From Bisbaumannia sp015645095 (lineage in GTDB: Bacteria > Pseudomonadota > Gammaproteobacteria > Pseudomonadales > Halomonadaceae): a DNA stretch of 64,000 bases. The position numbers and the translations under genes are program-made. Positions 63,197 through 64,000 of this stretch are shown here, piece by piece (the stretch's first letter is position 1; every line of letters starts with the position of its first letter). The stretch covers positions 1,736,001-1,800,000 of the forward strand of contig CP141893.1 in assembly GCA_036871055.1 (NCBI GenBank). The letters run 5' to 3'. Under the pieces are notes generated by a model. It searched no databases and was not told the origin of the DNA. It was given only the letters and a program-made list of their open reading frames with translations.

Positions 63197-64000
63197 TTAG
63201 GCCTCCTGAGCCACCGGAATCACGTTCGAGGCGGCCTTCTGGTACTCCTCGATCTCGTGGAAGTTCATGTAACGATAGATCTCGCCGGAGAGGGCGTCGA
63301 ACTCGCTCATGTAGCCCTGGTACTCCTCGACGCTGGGCAGGCGACCCACCACCGCGGCCACGGCGGCCAGCTCCGCGGAGGCCAGGAAGACGTTGGCGCC
63401 GTCGCCCAGGCGGTTGGGGAAGTTGCGGGTCGAGGTGGAGACCACGGTAGACTTCGGAGCCACCCGCGCCTGGTTACCCATGCACAGGGAGCAGCCCGGC
63501 ATCTCCATGCGCGCCCCGGCGCGGCCATAGATGCCGTAGTAGCCTTCCTCGGTCAGCTGGTGCTGGTCCATCTTGGTGGGCGGGGCCAGCCACAGGCGGG
63601 TCTTCAGGCTGCCGGCCGGCTGCTTCTCGAGCAGCTTGCCCGCGGCGCGGAAGTGACCGATGTTGGTCATGCAGGAGCCGATGAAGACCTCGTCGATCTT
63701 CTCGCCGGCCACGTCAGACAGCAGGCGGGCGTCGTCCGGATCGTTCGGGGCGCAGAGGATCGGTTCCTTGATCTCGTCCAGGTCGATCTCGATCACCTCG
63801 GCGTACTCGGCGTCGGCGTCGGCACGCATCAGGCTCGGGTTGGCCAGCCACTCTTCCATGGCCTGGATGCGACGCTCGATGGTGCGTACGTCGCCGTAAC
63901 CGTTGCCGATCATCCACTTGAGCAGGGTGATGTTGGACTTCAGGTACTCGCTCACGCTCTCTTCGGACAGCGTGATGGTACAGCCCGCGGCGGAGCGTTC
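63197..64000 (-). CDS. acnB: Aconitate hydratase B, C-terminal part (5' end outside window)
   Basis: The last 267 residues of a bifunctional aconitase/2-methylisocitrate dehydratase of the TCA cycle. Cluster-ligand and substrate motifs of the C-terminal domain are visible: FIGSCMTNIGHFRAAGKLL, PGCSLCMGNQARVAPKS and TSTRNFPNRLGDGANVFLAS. The frame is open at the window edge. The tail FHEIEEYQKAASNVIPVAQEA is family-like. With fumC it belongs to central carbon metabolism. Confidence 0.95.
   Translation of the reverse strand, partial: ERSAAGCTITLSEESVSEYLKSNITLLKWMIGNGYGDVRTIERRIQAMEEWLANPSLMRADADAEYAEVIEIDLDEIKEPILCAPNDPDDARLLSDVAGEKIDEVFIGSCMTNIGHFRAAGKLLEKQPAGSLKTRLWLAPPTKMDQHQLTEEGYYGIYGRAGARMEMPGCSLCMGNQARVAPKSTVVSTSTRNFPNRLGDGANVFLASAELAAVAAVVGRLPSVEEYQGYMSEFDALSGEIYRYMNFHEIEEYQKAASNVIPVAQEA

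Overview
The window is a 64 kb chromosomal segment of a GC-rich (about two thirds G+C) gammaproteobacterium, most likely a halophile of the family Halomonadaceae. This rests on the gene content and order: lexA next to a psrA-type regulator and nagZ as in Pseudomonas and relatives, an EhuB-type ectoine-binding protein, a MetNIQ importer, a LiuR-type regulator beside acyl-CoA genes, and AcnB/FumC/PpsA-PpsR central metabolism. The species assignment is inference. No phage, insertion sequence, CRISPR array or rRNA operon was seen. Two adjacent tRNA-Val(GAC) genes are present.

Layout. 1-6.2 kb: a large bifunctional penicillin-binding protein (3' end outside the window) and small envelope or hypothetical genes. 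6.2-8.5 kb: a two-gene catabolic folate unit (GcvT/DmdA-like demethylase plus MetF-like reductase). 8.7-19.2 kb: housekeeping genes (mrp, dcd, purMN, an AI-2E/PerM-type permease, hda, orphan ehuB, fumC, a DeoR regulator). 19.4-22.98 kb: tRNA-Val pair, free-methionine sulfoxide reductase, and metNIQ preceded by a promoter, a SAM-II-type riboswitch carrying an extra hairpin, and an intrinsic terminator. 23.2-29.3 kb: riboflavin synthase, then a nucleobase salvage block (purine permease, apt, gpt, ung, upp, uraA). 29.3-30.3 kb: a 98-bp tandem repeat array that copies the 3' end of a PuuR-like regulator, which also carries a frameshift in a run of eight G. 30.5-35.2 kb: a compact molybdenum cofactor operon mobA-mobB-moeA-moaCD-moaE-moaA with MoaC and MoaD fused. 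35.4-41.7 kb: an H-NS-like protein with an AT-hook tail, RNase J, purU, a CbiM-like permease, a GDT1/TMEM165-type Mn exporter under a yybP-ykoY riboswitch, and lexA-dinB. 41.9-44.9 kb: psrA, an L,D-transpeptidase, nagZ, hpt. 44.9-53.7 kb: acyl-CoA ligase, LiuR-like MerR regulator, acyl-CoA dehydrogenase, 3-hydroxyisobutyryl-CoA hydrolase, MATE pump, glutaryl-CoA dehydrogenase and a class III CoA-transferase. 53.7-64 kb: ppsR/ppsA, gamma-glutamyltransferase, a membrane GDPD, a dicarboxylate/amino-acid symporter, rraA and the 3' part of acnB.

The genes form several functional sets: methionine uptake and repair under SAM control, purine/pyrimidine salvage, Moco synthesis, branched-chain amino acid and lysine/glutarate catabolism, and PEP synthesis with its regulator. 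The most notable items are regulatory or architectural: the SAM-II element with its terminator on metNIQ, the Mn riboswitch, the MoaC-MoaD fusion, the tandem array at the tail of the frameshifted PuuR-like gene, the AT-hook H-NS-like protein, and a repeated terminator cassette at the ends of two unrelated minus-strand genes.
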